Source: Alcanivoracaceae bacterium (lineage in GTDB: Bacteria; Pseudomonadota; Gammaproteobacteria; Xanthomonadales; Marinicellaceae). Taken from it: a stretch of 64,000 nucleotides of DNA. Below the pieces are notes generated by a model. It was not told where the DNA came from. It worked only from the letters and a program-made list of their open reading frames with translations, and did not search any database. A program made the translations under genes and the position numbers. The stretch spans positions 248,001 through 312,000 of the forward strand of contig JADGEI010000001.1 in assembly GCA_016744455.1 (NCBI GenBank), in the 5' to 3' direction. Positions 17,936 through 29,000 of the stretch are shown one piece after another (positions within the stretch are counted from its first letter, which is position 1; the number at the start of each line of letters is the position of its first letter).

Positions 17936-18889
17936 CTAACTGTCTTTAAGTATAACGTCAATTTCGTCAAATAACATGCCTGCAATATTTAAACCGTACA
18001 GTTTGTCCAGTTCACGGATGCATGTAGGGCTCGTAACATTTACCTCAGTAAGGTGTTTGCCAATAACGTCAATGCCTGCAAAAATAATCCCCATTTCTTT
18101 TAGTTTTGGCCCAACTGTATCGCAGATTTTATAATCGTCTTCGCTCAATGGTTGGCCAACAGCTTTTCCGCCTTTTGCTAGATTGCCACGAAAATCATCT
18201 TCTGAAGGTATTCTTGCTAGGGCATATGGTACTGGTTTACCATTGATGATTAATATTCTTTTGTCGCCATTTGAAATCTCTGGAATGAACTCTTGTACCA
18301 TTGTAGTTCTTTTACCATTGTCAGTCACAGTTTCAATGATGACATTTAGGTTTTTATCGTTTTTGCCAGATTGGAAAATTGAGGCTCCCCCCATTCCATC
18401 CATAGGTTTGATAATAACTCGTTCCAAAGACTTTGCAAATTCTTTAATGTGTCTTGGATTTCTTGAGATAACGCACTGTGGACTAAATTCTGAAAAGGCT
18501 TCAGTAAAAAATTTCTCATTGGCATCACGAAGAGCCTGAGGATTGTTAACTAAGAGAACGCCGCAATCTTTTGCCATGTCCATTATATAGGTATCCATTA
18601 TGTACTCCATATCAAATGGAGGGTCTTTACGCATAAAAATTACATCTAAATCTGCAAGTTCGATTGTTTGCGATGAAGTAAATTCGAACCAATGTGAATC
18701 ATTGTCATATACTTTGATGGTTTTTGTATCGGCATAAGGTTTGTGGTTTTTAATATGTATGCCATTATCTGTCACATAGTGAATTTCGTGATTTCTGTTT
18801 TGGGCTTCTAACATCATGGCAAAAGTTGAGTCCTTATGAATATTTACGCTACTGATTTGATCCATTAATATTCCGATTTTCATTGTCAT
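17936..18889 (-). CDS. gshB: Glutathione synthetase
   Basis: ATP-grasp ligase of 317 residues that adds glycine to gamma-glutamylcysteine. It begins KIGILMDQISSVNIHKDSTF and has FMRKDPPFDMEYI, the glycine-rich ATP loop IIKPMDGMGGASIF, and EVNVTSPTCIREL at the C-terminus. The ATG at 18883 (two codons in) is an equally good start. It is the first gene of a minus-strand block with tonB, yqgE, ruvX and pyrB, separated from tonB by 160 bases. Confidence 0.96.
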   Translation of the reverse strand: MTMKIGILMDQISSVNIHKDSTFAMMLEAQNRNHEIHYVTDNGIHIKNHKPYADTKTIKVYDNDSHWFEFTSSQTIELADLDVIFMRKDPPFDMEYIMDTYIMDMAKDCGVLLVNNPQALRDANEKFFTEAFSEFSPQCVISRNPRHIKEFAKSLERVIIKPMDGMGGASIFQSGKNDKNLNVIIETVTDNGKRTTMVQEFIPEISNGDKRILIINGKPVPYALARIPSEDDFRGNLAKGGKAVGQPLSEDDYKICDTVGPKLKEMGIIFAGIDVIGKHLTEVNVTSPTCIRELDKLYGLNIAGMLFDEIDVILKDS

Positions 18890-19225
18890 TACGCTGTTTG
18901 GTTAATTAGTGATGAATTATACTCAACTAAAAATCTTTATTCAGTAATAAGTTGAATAAAGCATTAGAAATTAAAAATATTTTATAAATTTCTAATTATC
19001 AATTGTAAAGAATGTAAAAATGAGTTATTTTCTTAAAAAATACTAAGTTAGCAAGATTAGTTAATAAATTAATTTAATAAAATTTTAGTAAAAAAAAGAT
19101 GAAATTATTGTTCAATTACAGTATCCTTGGATAAAATTTTATAAATGTTAGTTGAATTATTGTTATGTGCTGAATAAAAAACATTTAACAAGGTCCTAAT
19201 AAACTAAATAAACAAGGGTAAATCA
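18890..19225. other. AT-rich divergent intergenic region between gshB and pilG
   Basis: This stretch of 336 bases holds no gene. It is very AT-rich with long A and T runs around 18960-19100, as in curved promoter DNA. The gshB promoter lies at its left end. For pilG a weak candidate is TTGTTC (19108-19113), 18 bases, TAAAAT (19132-19137). No clear operator repeat was seen. Confidence 0.6.
18916..18944 (-). promoter_or_regulatory. Candidate gshB promoter
   Basis: On the minus strand a perfect TATAAT (18921-18916) lies 27 bases before the start. CTGAAT (18944-18939) sits 17 bases upstream and matches the -35 consensus weakly. Confidence 0.45.
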
Positions 19226-19627
19226 GTGAGCGAAAATAATAAAGAGTTGGATTTAAATGATTTAAAAGTAATGGTGATTGATGATTCAAAAACCATACGA
19301 CGAACAGCAGAAACTTTACTAAAAAAAGAAGGCTGTGATGTGGTTTCAGTTGAAAATGGCTATGAAGCCTTGTCATTGATATCTGATTTACATCCGGATA
19401 TTATATTTGTTGATATTATGATGCCTCGTTTAGATGGTTATAAAACATGTGCTTTAATAAAGATGAATAAAGAGTTTAATTCAACTCCAGTAATTATGTT
19501 ATCGTCAAAAGATGGATTGTTTGACAAAGCAAAAGGTAAAGTCGTTGGGGCTGAGTTGTATTTGACAAAACCTTTTACTAAAGAAGAGTTGTTGGATGCT
19601 ATCAAAATGCATATCAAGGTAAGTTAA
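19226..19627 (+). CDS. pilG: Twitching-motility response regulator PilG
   Basis: Single-domain CheY-like regulator of 133 residues; in Pseudomonas PilG receives phosphate from ChpA and promotes pilus extension. The receiver motifs are VMVIDDSKTIRRTAETLL, phosphoacceptor Asp63 in FVDIMMPRLDGY, IMLSSKDGLFDKAKG and LTKPFTKEEL. These wordings match PilG rather than PilH. The start is GTG, preceded at a distance by AAGGGT. It is the first gene of the Pil-Chp operon; pilH, which normally follows, is absent and pilI begins three bases on. Confidence 0.93.
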   Translation: MSENNKELDLNDLKVMVIDDSKTIRRTAETLLKKEGCDVVSVENGYEALSLISDLHPDIIFVDIMMPRLDGYKTCALIKMNKEFNSTPVIMLSSKDGLFDKAKGKVVGAELYLTKPFTKEELLDAIKMHIKVS

Positions 19628-19629
19628 CT

Positions 19630-20166
19630 ATGTCAAAAAATAGCATAAAACCCTTTGAATTACTCAATGAATATGAAAGGCTTAGTTTTAAACATAAAGC
19701 TGATATTCAAGATGTCCGTGTAAAAGATCAATGGTCAGGTGTTGGATTCAGTGTTGATAATAAAAACTACTTGTTTTCAATTGAGAAAATTGTTGAAGTA
19801 TTGATTTTAACCGAAACGACAAAAATACCTGGTATTTCACCATGGGTTCTTGGACTGGGTAATATCAGGGGTAACTTAATACCTGTTGTTGATTTAAAAT
19901 ACTTCTTATTTAATATCCCTTCAAAGACTACTGCACATACAAGAATGATAGTAATACAGCAAATAGGTGGGCAAGTTGGTTTAGTGGTTGATGAGGTTTT
20001 TGGACAAAAACATTTTACAACTAAAGATATTATCAAGCAGAAAAAAGGAAAGAACAATTTAAAATACTCAGAAGTATCATATAAAGATAAAGATGGGGGA
20101 GTGTGGAGTGTATTAGAGGATGAGTTGTTAATTAATGACCCGTCATTTCAAAATGCAGCAGTATAA
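19630..20166 (+). CDS. pilI: CheW-like adaptor PilI
   Basis: CheW-domain protein of 178 residues that links the PilJ chemoreceptor to the ChpA kinase. Features of the fold are GVGFSVDNKNYLFSIEKIVE, KIPGISPWVLGLGNIRGNLI, PVVDLKYFL and QVGLVVDEVFG. The first 30 residues form a polar extension (FELLNEYERLSFKHKADIQD) usual in PilI. It lies between pilG and pilJ with gaps of only 2 and 18 bases. Confidence 0.92.
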   Translation: MSKNSIKPFELLNEYERLSFKHKADIQDVRVKDQWSGVGFSVDNKNYLFSIEKIVEVLILTETTKIPGISPWVLGLGNIRGNLIPVVDLKYFLFNIPSKTTAHTRMIVIQQIGGQVGLVVDEVFGQKHFTTKDIIKQKKGKNNLKYSEVSYKDKDGGVWSVLEDELLINDPSFQNAAV

Positions 20167-20184
20167 CAAAATGAGAGTAAAAAT

Positions 20185-22203
20185 ATGAGCGTTACTTCTA
20201 GTGATTTAAGCGGGCAAGCAAAAACGTTGCCAATGTGGCAGGTTGTGATTTTAGTAATACTAATTGGTGGATTTATTGTTAACTCAATAATGTTGAATAA
20301 CATCGATTCAAATAGAAGACAGCACGTTAAAGCAACGGACGATATACAAATTAAAGCCCAACAGCTAGCTCAACATGCTTCAATGGCCGCTTCTGGTGAT
20401 GTTGTGTCATTCGATCAATTGAAATTAGCAAGAACATTCGTCTCTGAGAAGTTGTCTTCACTGGCTGAAGGGGATCCTGATAATAAATACCCAGAAGTGC
20501 CTGTCAAAGTAAGGGATTCTTTAGAAGCTGTAAACTCCGCTTGGGTTAATATAGGCTCAAATGTAGGTAAAATTCTAGATAAGCAAATACTCATTCAAGA
20601 TATGTCTGAAATTTATAACAAGTTTGCATCTGAAATTCCAAGGTTGCAAGCAAAGAATGATGAAATTGTAAGACAACTTATGAAAATACGTGGTTCACGT
20701 GAACAAATTCGTTTAGCTGTTCAGCAACAAGTATTGGCTGCGCGTATGTTGAGAAGTATGGGTGATGTCCTAAAAGGTGGTATTAACGCCATACAATCAT
20801 CTGAAGTATTAAGAGATGACACAAGTAGATTCTCAAGAGTTCTTAATGGTATGTTTAACGGCGATCAAAATATCAAAGCAATTGTTGATAAAAAAGCAAT
20901 TGAATCATTAGGGGCAGTATACAATATATTTAATGAGCTTCAGGCTGATGTTGATGAAGTTATGAAAGCTCAAGATCTATTTGAAGCACAAACTGCTAAA
21001 GATGATATCATTATTGATGCACCTGGTTTTGTTGACAAAGCTAAAATATTATCCGTAAAATTAGAAGAATACATTCCAAAAGCACCATCAATACAACTAC
21101 AGTATGGATTAGGTGCATTATCTGTATTATGGTTAATGGTTATCTTATACTCATTAACAAAAAGTGATCGTAAACGTGCTAAAGAAGCCAGTGAATTAAA
21201 TGAAAGGAATCAACTTGCTATTTTGAGATTACTTGATGAAATGGGCTCCTTAGCAGATGGAGATTTAACTGTAAATGCAACAGTAAGTGAAGACATAACA
21301 GGGGCCATTGCAGATTCGGTAAACTTTGCAGTTGAAGCCTTAAGAAGCCTAGTGAAAACCATTAATGATGCCTCAGTAGGCGTTGCATCTGCTGCACAAG
21401 AAGCACAAGCAACAGCTTTACACCTTGCTGAAGCGAGTGAGCATCAAGCCCACCAGATTACAAATGCATCAGCAGCGATTAACGAAATAGCAGTTTCAAT
21501 TGATGAAGTCTCAATCAATTCTTTAGAGTCTGCTGATGTGGCACAAAGATCTGTACTTATAGCACATAACGGCGCAGAAATTGTAAGACAAACAATTGAA
21601 GGTATGGATAACATTCGTAATCAGATTCAAGAAACATCAAAACGAATTAAACGATTGGGTGAAAGCTCACAAGAAATTGGTAACATTGTAGAATTAATTA
21701 ATGATATTTCAGAACAAACAAATATCTTGGCTTTAAATGCTGCGATTCAAGCTGCATCTGCTGGAGAAGCAGGTCGTGGTTTTGCAGTTGTTGCTGATGA
21801 GGTACAAAGTTTGGCGGAACGAGCATCAAATGCAACAAAACAAATCGAAACACTAGTACAAACAATTCAATCTGATACAAATGAAGCTGTGTCATCAATG
21901 GAACAAACAACAGCAGAGGTGGTAGATGGCGCAAAACGTGCCGAAAATGCTGGTGATGCATTAACAGAAATTGAAGCCGTATCAAACGACTTGGCTGAAT
22001 TGATTCAAAATATATCAGAATCAGCTAAACAACAGTCTGTTGCAGCAACAAATATTTCTGGAACCATGAACGTTATTCAAGAAATTACTACACAAACATC
22101 TGTTGGCACACAGCAAACAGCTGAGTCTATTGGTAACCTGGTGGAACTAGCTAATGAGTTGAGGCTTTCAGTAGAAGACTTTAAGTTACCCACAGATGAG
22201 TAA
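20185..22203 (+). CDS. pilJ: Type IV pilus methyl-accepting chemoreceptor PilJ
   Basis: Chemoreceptor of 672 residues for the Pil-Chp system. Transmembrane helix 1 ([18 protein letters not shown]) and helix 2 ([16 protein letters not shown]) enclose a helical periplasmic domain of about 280 residues. A HAMP-like segment and a long coiled-coil signalling domain follow, with the hairpin tip [39 protein letters not shown]. PilJ of Pseudomonas interacts with pilin and reports surface contact. It is followed after 11 bases by pilK. Confidence 0.94.
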   Translation: MSVTSSDLSGQAKTLPMWQVVILVILIGGFIVNSIMLNNIDSNRRQHVKATDDIQIKAQQLAQHASMAASGDVVSFDQLKLARTFVSEKLSSLAEGDPDNKYPEVPVKVRDSLEAVNSAWVNIGSNVGKILDKQILIQDMSEIYNKFASEIPRLQAKNDEIVRQLMKIRGSREQIRLAVQQQVLAARMLRSMGDVLKGGINAIQSSEVLRDDTSRFSRVLNGMFNGDQNIKAIVDKKAIESLGAVYNIFNELQADVDEVMKAQDLFEAQTAKDDIIIDAPGFVDKAKILSVKLEEYIPKAPSIQLQYGLGALSVLWLMVILYSLTKSDRKRAKEASELNERNQLAILRLLDEMGSLADGDLTVNATVSEDITGAIADSVNFAVEALRSLVKTINDASVGVASAAQEAQATALHLAEASEHQAHQITNASAAINEIAVSIDEVSINSLESADVAQRSVLIAHNGAEIVRQTIEGMDNIRNQIQETSKRIKRLGESSQEIGNIVELINDISEQTNILALNAAIQAASAGEAGRGFAVVADEVQSLAERASNATKQIETLVQTIQSDTNEAVSSMEQTTAEVVDGAKRAENAGDALTEIEAVSNDLAELIQNISESAKQQSVAATNISGTMNVIQEITTQTSVGTQQTAESIGNLVELANELRLSVEDFKLPTDE

Positions 22204-22214
22204 AATTAATACAA

Positions 22215-23072
22215 GTGGAAAAAAAGATAAGTGAGGACTTGATTTTTTTACCTGATTTTAAGGAGTTTGAATATGAAAAATGGTCGACTCTTTTAGAAAG
22301 CAGGGTAGGAATTACGGTACCAAAAGAAAGAGAGGCATTTTTACAAACTAAAATTTGGTCAAGAATGAGGGAACTAAGAGTAAAATCTTTTTCTGATTAT
22401 TGGCTGATTGTAAAAAATGGTATTACTGGAAATATTGAATGGAATGAACTGCTTGATAGATTAACTGTACATGAAACAAGTTTTTTTCGGCATATGCCTT
22501 CTTATGATTTAGTAAAGAATGACTTTACTAAAGTTTTAAATAAGAAAAGAAAGTGCCATTATAAAATTTGGAGCGTTAGTTGTTCTACTGGAGAAGAACC
22601 ATATTCGCTGGCTATGATGTTACAATCATTAAAGGCTAAATTTAAAAAAGAAGGTATTTATTATGGAGTTACAGCAACTGATGTTAGTAAGCCAGCATTA
22701 TCAATTGCAAATAATGCCTTTTATAGTGAATTAAAGTTGGATAATATTAATTCTGAATACTATCAATACATAAACAGAATTAACAACAATATCTTTGCTA
22801 TAAAAACAGAAATAAAAAAACGAGTGGCATTTGGTGTTTTTAATTTGTTTAAAATCAATGAAATGCCCACTATTAAATTTGACATAATATTTTGTCAGAA
22901 CGTTTTAATATATTTTTCAAAAGAAAAAAAGATCGAAATTTTAGAAAGCTTAAAAAGATTTTTACACGTTGGCGGCATATTAGTATTAAGCCCTACTGAT
23001 ATTGGCCAATGGAAAAGTGAAAATATGACAAGAATTGATTACAGAAGAACTTTAGCATATAAACTAAATTAG
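22215..23072 (+). CDS. pilK: CheR-type methyltransferase PilK
   Basis: SAM-dependent methyltransferase of 285 residues predicted to methylate glutamates of PilJ. Motifs include RLTVHETSFFRHMPSYDLV, the SAM-binding WSVSCSTGEEPYSLAMML, TATDVSKPAL and FDIIFCQNVLIYFS. The start is GTG with no obvious ribosome-binding site, so it may depend on translation of pilJ just upstream. The C-terminus keeps LVLSPTDI, typical of the CheR family. Confidence 0.92.
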   Translation: MEKKISEDLIFLPDFKEFEYEKWSTLLESRVGITVPKEREAFLQTKIWSRMRELRVKSFSDYWLIVKNGITGNIEWNELLDRLTVHETSFFRHMPSYDLVKNDFTKVLNKKRKCHYKIWSVSCSTGEEPYSLAMMLQSLKAKFKKEGIYYGVTATDVSKPALSIANNAFYSELKLDNINSEYYQYINRINNNIFAIKTEIKKRVAFGVFNLFKINEMPTIKFDIIFCQNVLIYFSKEKKIEILESLKRFLHVGGILVLSPTDIGQWKSENMTRIDYRRTLAYKLN

Positions 23073-23081
23073 ATAATAAAT

Positions 23082-26000
23082 ATGAGTGAAATTGAACAAA
23101 TAGATTTTTCAACATTAGTTTGGGTAAAAAAAGAAATTGATGAAACCCTAAATCGAGCTAAAAATTCGATAGAAGAATATGTAGAAAATCCAGAAGATGA
23201 AAACCAATTACAATTTTGTGCAACCTATTTGCATCAAGTTCAGGGTACTTTAAAGATGGTTGAGCTCTATGGGGCTGCAATGGTCGCAGAAGAAATGGAA
23301 CAAGTTGCAAAAAAAATTCTCAATAAGGAAGTTGATTCTGAAAAAGATTCTTTTGAAGTATTGATGCGCGGTATTATTTTGTTACCTGACTATTTGGAAA
23401 GAATACAGTTAGGTTATAAAGACATACCGATGGTGCTCTTGCCATTAGTCAATGATTTAAGAACAGTTAAAGGAGATAATTTATTATCAGAAAGTTCCCT
23501 TTTCAACCCTGATTTAAGTTTGGGTTTGCCTAAATCAAGTTTAACTACTAGTTTTAAATTAAATCAGAATCAATTAAATCAAGTTGTACACAAGATTAGA
23601 TCAGCATATCAAGTGTATTTGCTGAGTTGGTTCAAAGGAACGGACACAGTAGATAATTTAAAAAAGATTCAAGTATTAGTAGATAAGCTTAAAACAGTTA
23701 TTTCCTCTACTGATGAAAAACAACTTTTTTGGGTTGCTGGAGGAATGTTTGAAGCCTTAATTAGTGGAGGTTTAGAAAAATCTGTTACTGTAAAACAATT
23801 AGCAGGAAGGCTTGATCAAGCTATAAGGATGTTGACAAAAACCGAGGCTGCAAGCGAACGATTTTTTAAAAATTTAACAAACAATATTTTATATTATGTT
23901 GCTTTAGCAGACAGTAAGGATCGACGAATTAGTGAAATTCAAAACTTTTTTAATTTGTCAGACTTTATCTCAGATGATAAAGAGATTGAAAACGCTCAAA
24001 GTAGTTTATCAGGCAAAAATAGAGAGCTCCTAGAATCTGTAACAACTGTAATTAAAGAAGATTTATTAACCATTCAAGACAACCTTGATTTATATAACCG
24101 TAGTGATGATAAAACTAGTGAAAGTCTAGAAGTCATGTTGGCATCTCTTTCAAAAATATCAGATACTTTAGGGTTAATTGGGATAGGAGCAGCAAGGTCG
24201 AAACTAACTAAAGTCATTGAGAAATTTGAAGTTAGTTTGAAAAACAATGAATCAATTAATGAATCTACAATAATGGAAGTTGCAGAAGCTTTATTATTTG
24301 TAGGGACATCTTTAGACGAAAATATATTATCACTTGGTGAAGCCAAACCTTCTGACTCCAATGATGAAGAGAAAGTAATATCGTCTTCAGAAATGAAAAA
24401 TATTATGGATGTATTGGCAAAAGAGTCAATAAACAATCTACAAAAAATAAAGCAAAATTTTGTTCTTTATATTGAAGAAAATTTTAATAGTGATTGCCTT
24501 AAATCCAGCCCAAAACTTCTTTCGGAAATTAGTGGAGCATTAAAAATATCAGGATTTGATGATGTTGCTAAAGAAATAGATAGGATTAACATCTATACAT
24601 CACAATACATGCTTAATTCTGATTATAAGCCTGAGGTAGATCAATTAGATTTAGTTGCAGAATCAATTGCTAGTCTTGAGTATTATTTAGAATACCTTAG
24701 TTCAGGTATAAAGGGTGATGACAGTATACTAAGTTTGGCAAGAAAAAATCTAAATAAATTGTTTGAGAATACTGAAAATGTCGATTTGGAGAAAAGTGAT
24801 CCAAATAAAGATGTTTTAGTAGAAAAAGATGAAAATGTAGGTATTGAAAATGATACAAATCAGGATGAAGACCTATCTGAGGTTGATGGTGAGGATTATT
24901 TAGAACTTGATAAAGAGCTTGACAATATGCCTGATGATGAATTTGAGTTAGATTTTGATGATATAGATCATAATGAGGTAGATACTAGTGACCTTGAATT
25001 AGAAATGGAGCAAGATACAACAATTGTAGAAAAATCAAATCATGTAAACAAAGAATACATAGTGTCCTTTAGTGATGATACAGATGACGATATAAAGGAA
25101 GTGTTCCTGGAAGAATTTGAGGAAGAATTAGAACACATTAATTCTATCTTTCCACGATGGAAGAAAAATCCTGAAGAACAATCTGAATTGTTAGGCGAGA
25201 TTCGTAGAATTTATCATACCTTAAAAGGGAGTGGTAGATTAGTTGGAGCCTTAGCAATAGGTGATTTCAGTTGGAAAATTGAAGAGATGACCAATTTAGT
25301 CCTGAATAACACTCATGAAATAAACGATTCATACCTGTTGGTTATGACAGAATCTCTTAATATTTTGCCAGGTTTATATAAAGCTTTACAGGAAACAACA
25401 ACAGTACCTAATGGGTATTATGAAATTATTGAAGCGGCCGAAAAAGTAATTGCAGGTGATACAGTAACAGAAATCACTTTTTCTCAAAACGAAAGGGTAA
25501 TAGAAACTATTATTGAAGTTCCCGAAAAAATAATAGATACACCTGAGATTAAAAATACTATTGACGAAGTTGTTGAACAAGAAGTTGAGTTTGATACCGA
25601 TGTAGAAAAGGATAAAATGACAGATGGTGAACACACTGATGATTTATCCGTAGACCCAGTGTTTGTTGAAATCTTGCAACAAGAAGTGGAAGGTCACCTT
25701 AAAGATGTAGATGATTTTGTTGCAAATGCAAAAAACTTAAATGATTACACTTCAACTGAAAATTTTGTAAGGATTATACATACATTAAATGGTGCGGCGA
25801 ATATGGCATCAGTTAACAGTATTGTAGAAATGACCACACCATTAGAATTGCTTGCAAAAGCTATTCGAGAACAGGGTAAAACTTTTGATAAAGAAGTTAT
25901 TGAAAAAATAATAGAATTTAAAACTGAATCATCAAACGTGATGAAGGATTTAACAAATTTATCTGATCCACATGCGAAAACTACTGATTTAGGTTGCTTC

Positions 26001-29000
26001 TTTAGGGAGCATTACAACATCATAGAAGATGAAAAACTTTCTGTGGTTTTAGATGAAGATGCAAACATAGCAGAATTTGATTTATCAAAATTTGTTGATA
26101 ATGTAGAAACTGATGAAACTAGAGATTCGGATAGTGTCGGAATTAGTAATTTCTCATCTGACACAATTGAAGATGAATTAACAATAGATGATTTGGACTT
26201 TAATTTAGAAGATTTATTAGAAAAAGATGACACTGAAATTGAAAGCGATTCTGATATAGAATTTGAATTAGATTTAGAGGAAGCTGATTCATTAAAAGTT
26301 AAAAGTAAAACTAATGATTCTGAGAATACTGATTCAATAGACTTTGAATTGGAACTAGAATCTGATGGTGAGACAGATTCTGATATTGACTTAGAAGCTG
26401 ATTTGGAAACGGAATTAGGACTGGATTTAGAATCAGAACTAGAAGCAGATATTGATTCAGATGTTGGTTCGGATTTAGAAGTTGATTTAGAGTCGAATTT
26501 AGAAACTGAACTAGAGCTGGATTTAGAATCAGATTTAGAATCAGATTTAGAATCAGATTTAGAAATAGGAATAGATTTGGATTTAGAACTTGATGCTATT
26601 GAGTTTGATACTGATATAGAACAGGCTAGCGACGAAGAATTTGATTTTGAAATTGATAACATTGAAACAGGTATAGGCGATACTGCTGAGTTGGCCAATG
26701 AAGTTGAACATGAAGAAATTGGAGTAAATTCGGATGATAGTATAGATGCAAAAGTTAAAACTGAGGCAGGCAAAGATACAGAAATTACAGCGTTAGAGTA
26801 CGAATCTGACATTGAAACTGAAATTGAAATAGAAACTGAAACTGAAACTAATCTAAATGAAGAGAGTATACTTGATTTAGAATTAGAAGAATCAAAAGAT
26901 GAATTAGATTCTGTACAAAATATTGAAGATGCTGTCCATATTTCTGCGTCTATTTCGAGTGATGATAACGCACATTTATCAGAATATGAAATTGATACAG
27001 AAAGTGTATTCGATGAGGAATTATTAGAAATATTTAAAGAAGAAGCTGATGATATACTTGATAGAACTGAACATGTGCTTTCTGATTTAGAAGAAAATCC
27101 TAAGGATTTAAATCATATTGTATCCTTACAAAGAGATTTACATACTCTTAAAGGTGGTGCAAGAATGGCTGGATTAGATAATATTGGTAATTTAGGGCAT
27201 GTATTAGAATCTTTACTAGAGAACATTGCAGAAGAGGGTAAACAAGTTAATAAAAAACAATTGACTGTTATTCATGATTCTTTTGATATATTAAATAAAC
27301 TAACTAATTCAAACAATTTTGGCCAAGATTCAAATATAGAGTCTGCTGTAGAAAATGTTAAAATGATTGTTGGTTTAAAAGAAGATGAAATTATACCGGA
27401 AAAGTCAAAACTTGATGAAGATTATTTAGTTGATATTGATCCTCTAGGTCTAAGTAGTGATGAAGTTGAAGAAGAAGATTTGCCAGGTAAAAAGTCATCA
27501 ACTAAGAGGCAAGCTAATGTACTTTCAGGTAATCAAATAAAGGTAAACTCTGAACTGTTAGATAATTTGGTAAATTATGCGGGTGAGGTTAGTATTTATC
27601 GATCTCGTTTAGAACAGGAAGTTGGTTCCTTTAGGGTTAATTTGTTGGAGCTTGGTAATACAGTTGCTAGGATTAAACAACAGCTAAGGAAATTAGATTC
27701 TGAAACAGAAGCACAAATTATCTCCACTTTCCAAACAGAAGCTGAGGAAGATGAAAGTTTTGATCCGTTAGAGATGGATAGGTTTTCTCAGTTACAGCAA
27801 TTATCAAGATCATTAACAGAGTCAGTATCAGATTTAGTAAGTATTCATAGCTATTTGGATGATGTCGCCAGAACTTCTGATAATTTGTTAACACAGCAGT
27901 CTAGAGTTAATACAGAATTACAAGAAGGTTTAATGGAGACTCGACTAGTATCTTTTAATTCAATTGTGCCTAGACTAAGACGATTAACTAGAACAACTTC
28001 AAAAGAACTTGATAAGTCAGTACGATTAGAAGTTCATGGTGCTGAAGGAGAAATGGATAAAACAGTTCTAGAAGGTGTTGTAGCACCTTTAGAGCACATG
28101 TTACGTAATTCTATGGCACATGGTATTGAAGATAATCGAGTTAAAGCAAAAAAACCAAAACAAGGATTAATTAAACTAGATGTAAGAAGAGAAGCAACAG
28201 AGGTTGTTATAACCGTTTCAGATGATGGCACAGGAATCGATCGGAAAAAAGTATTGGATAAAGCTATCGAGAAAGGAATTGTCAAAAAGGGAGAAAAAAT
28301 TAGTAATGAAAATATTGATAGGCTGATTTTAAATAGCGGATTTTCTACAGTTGAAAAAGTATCAAAACTTGCTGGTCGTGGTGTTGGTATGGATGTTGTT
28401 ATTAATCAAATTAACTTATTAGGTGGTACATTAGATATTAGTTCTGAACCAAATGAGGGAACGAATTTTATGATACGTCTTCCTTATACTTTAGCCTTAT
28501 CTAGTGCCTTGTTAGTAGAAATATCCGAAATTGTCTATGCTATACCAGTATCAGGTTTGGAAGGCATAATTCGTATGTCTCATCAAGATTATTTACAAAG
28601 AAGCAAAGATGAAAATAACTTGTATGAATATGCAAATGAAGAATATCAACTTGAAGAATTAAATAAATTATTGGATGTTGAATCAGAAGTAATAGTTGAA
28701 AATAATCAAATTCCATTGGTCATGATAAGATCTGGTGATAGTGGAGTTGCTTTAAGAGTTGATAGGATATTAGGGTCAAGAGAAATTGTTGTGAAAACAG
28801 TTGGGGCACAAATATCAAGTGTACCTGGCATTTATGGTGCTACAATTCTAGGCGATGGTAATGTAGTTTTAATTTTAGATGTTATTCCACTTGCAAGAAC
28901 TTATCATCAAAAACTTGAGAAACTCGGTGATGATGAATTACCTGCTCAAGTTGAAGTAAGTAGAGATCCCGTAATTATGATAGTAGATGATTCTATTACA

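Noticed and set aside
18183..18539. Plus-strand open frame of 118 codons opposite gshB
   Set aside because: Shadow of the glutathione synthetase gene, which has clear motifs on the minus strand.
26520..26567. Possible CRISPR-like array of short repeats
   Set aside because: Units are 12 bp, contiguous without spacers and in coding frame within chpA.
26012..26812. Minus-strand open frame of 266 codons rich in Ser and Lys
   Set aside because: It is the reverse shadow of the Asp/Glu/Ser repeat tract of chpA; GAA/GAT-rich codons read as Ser/Lys without stops on the other strand.
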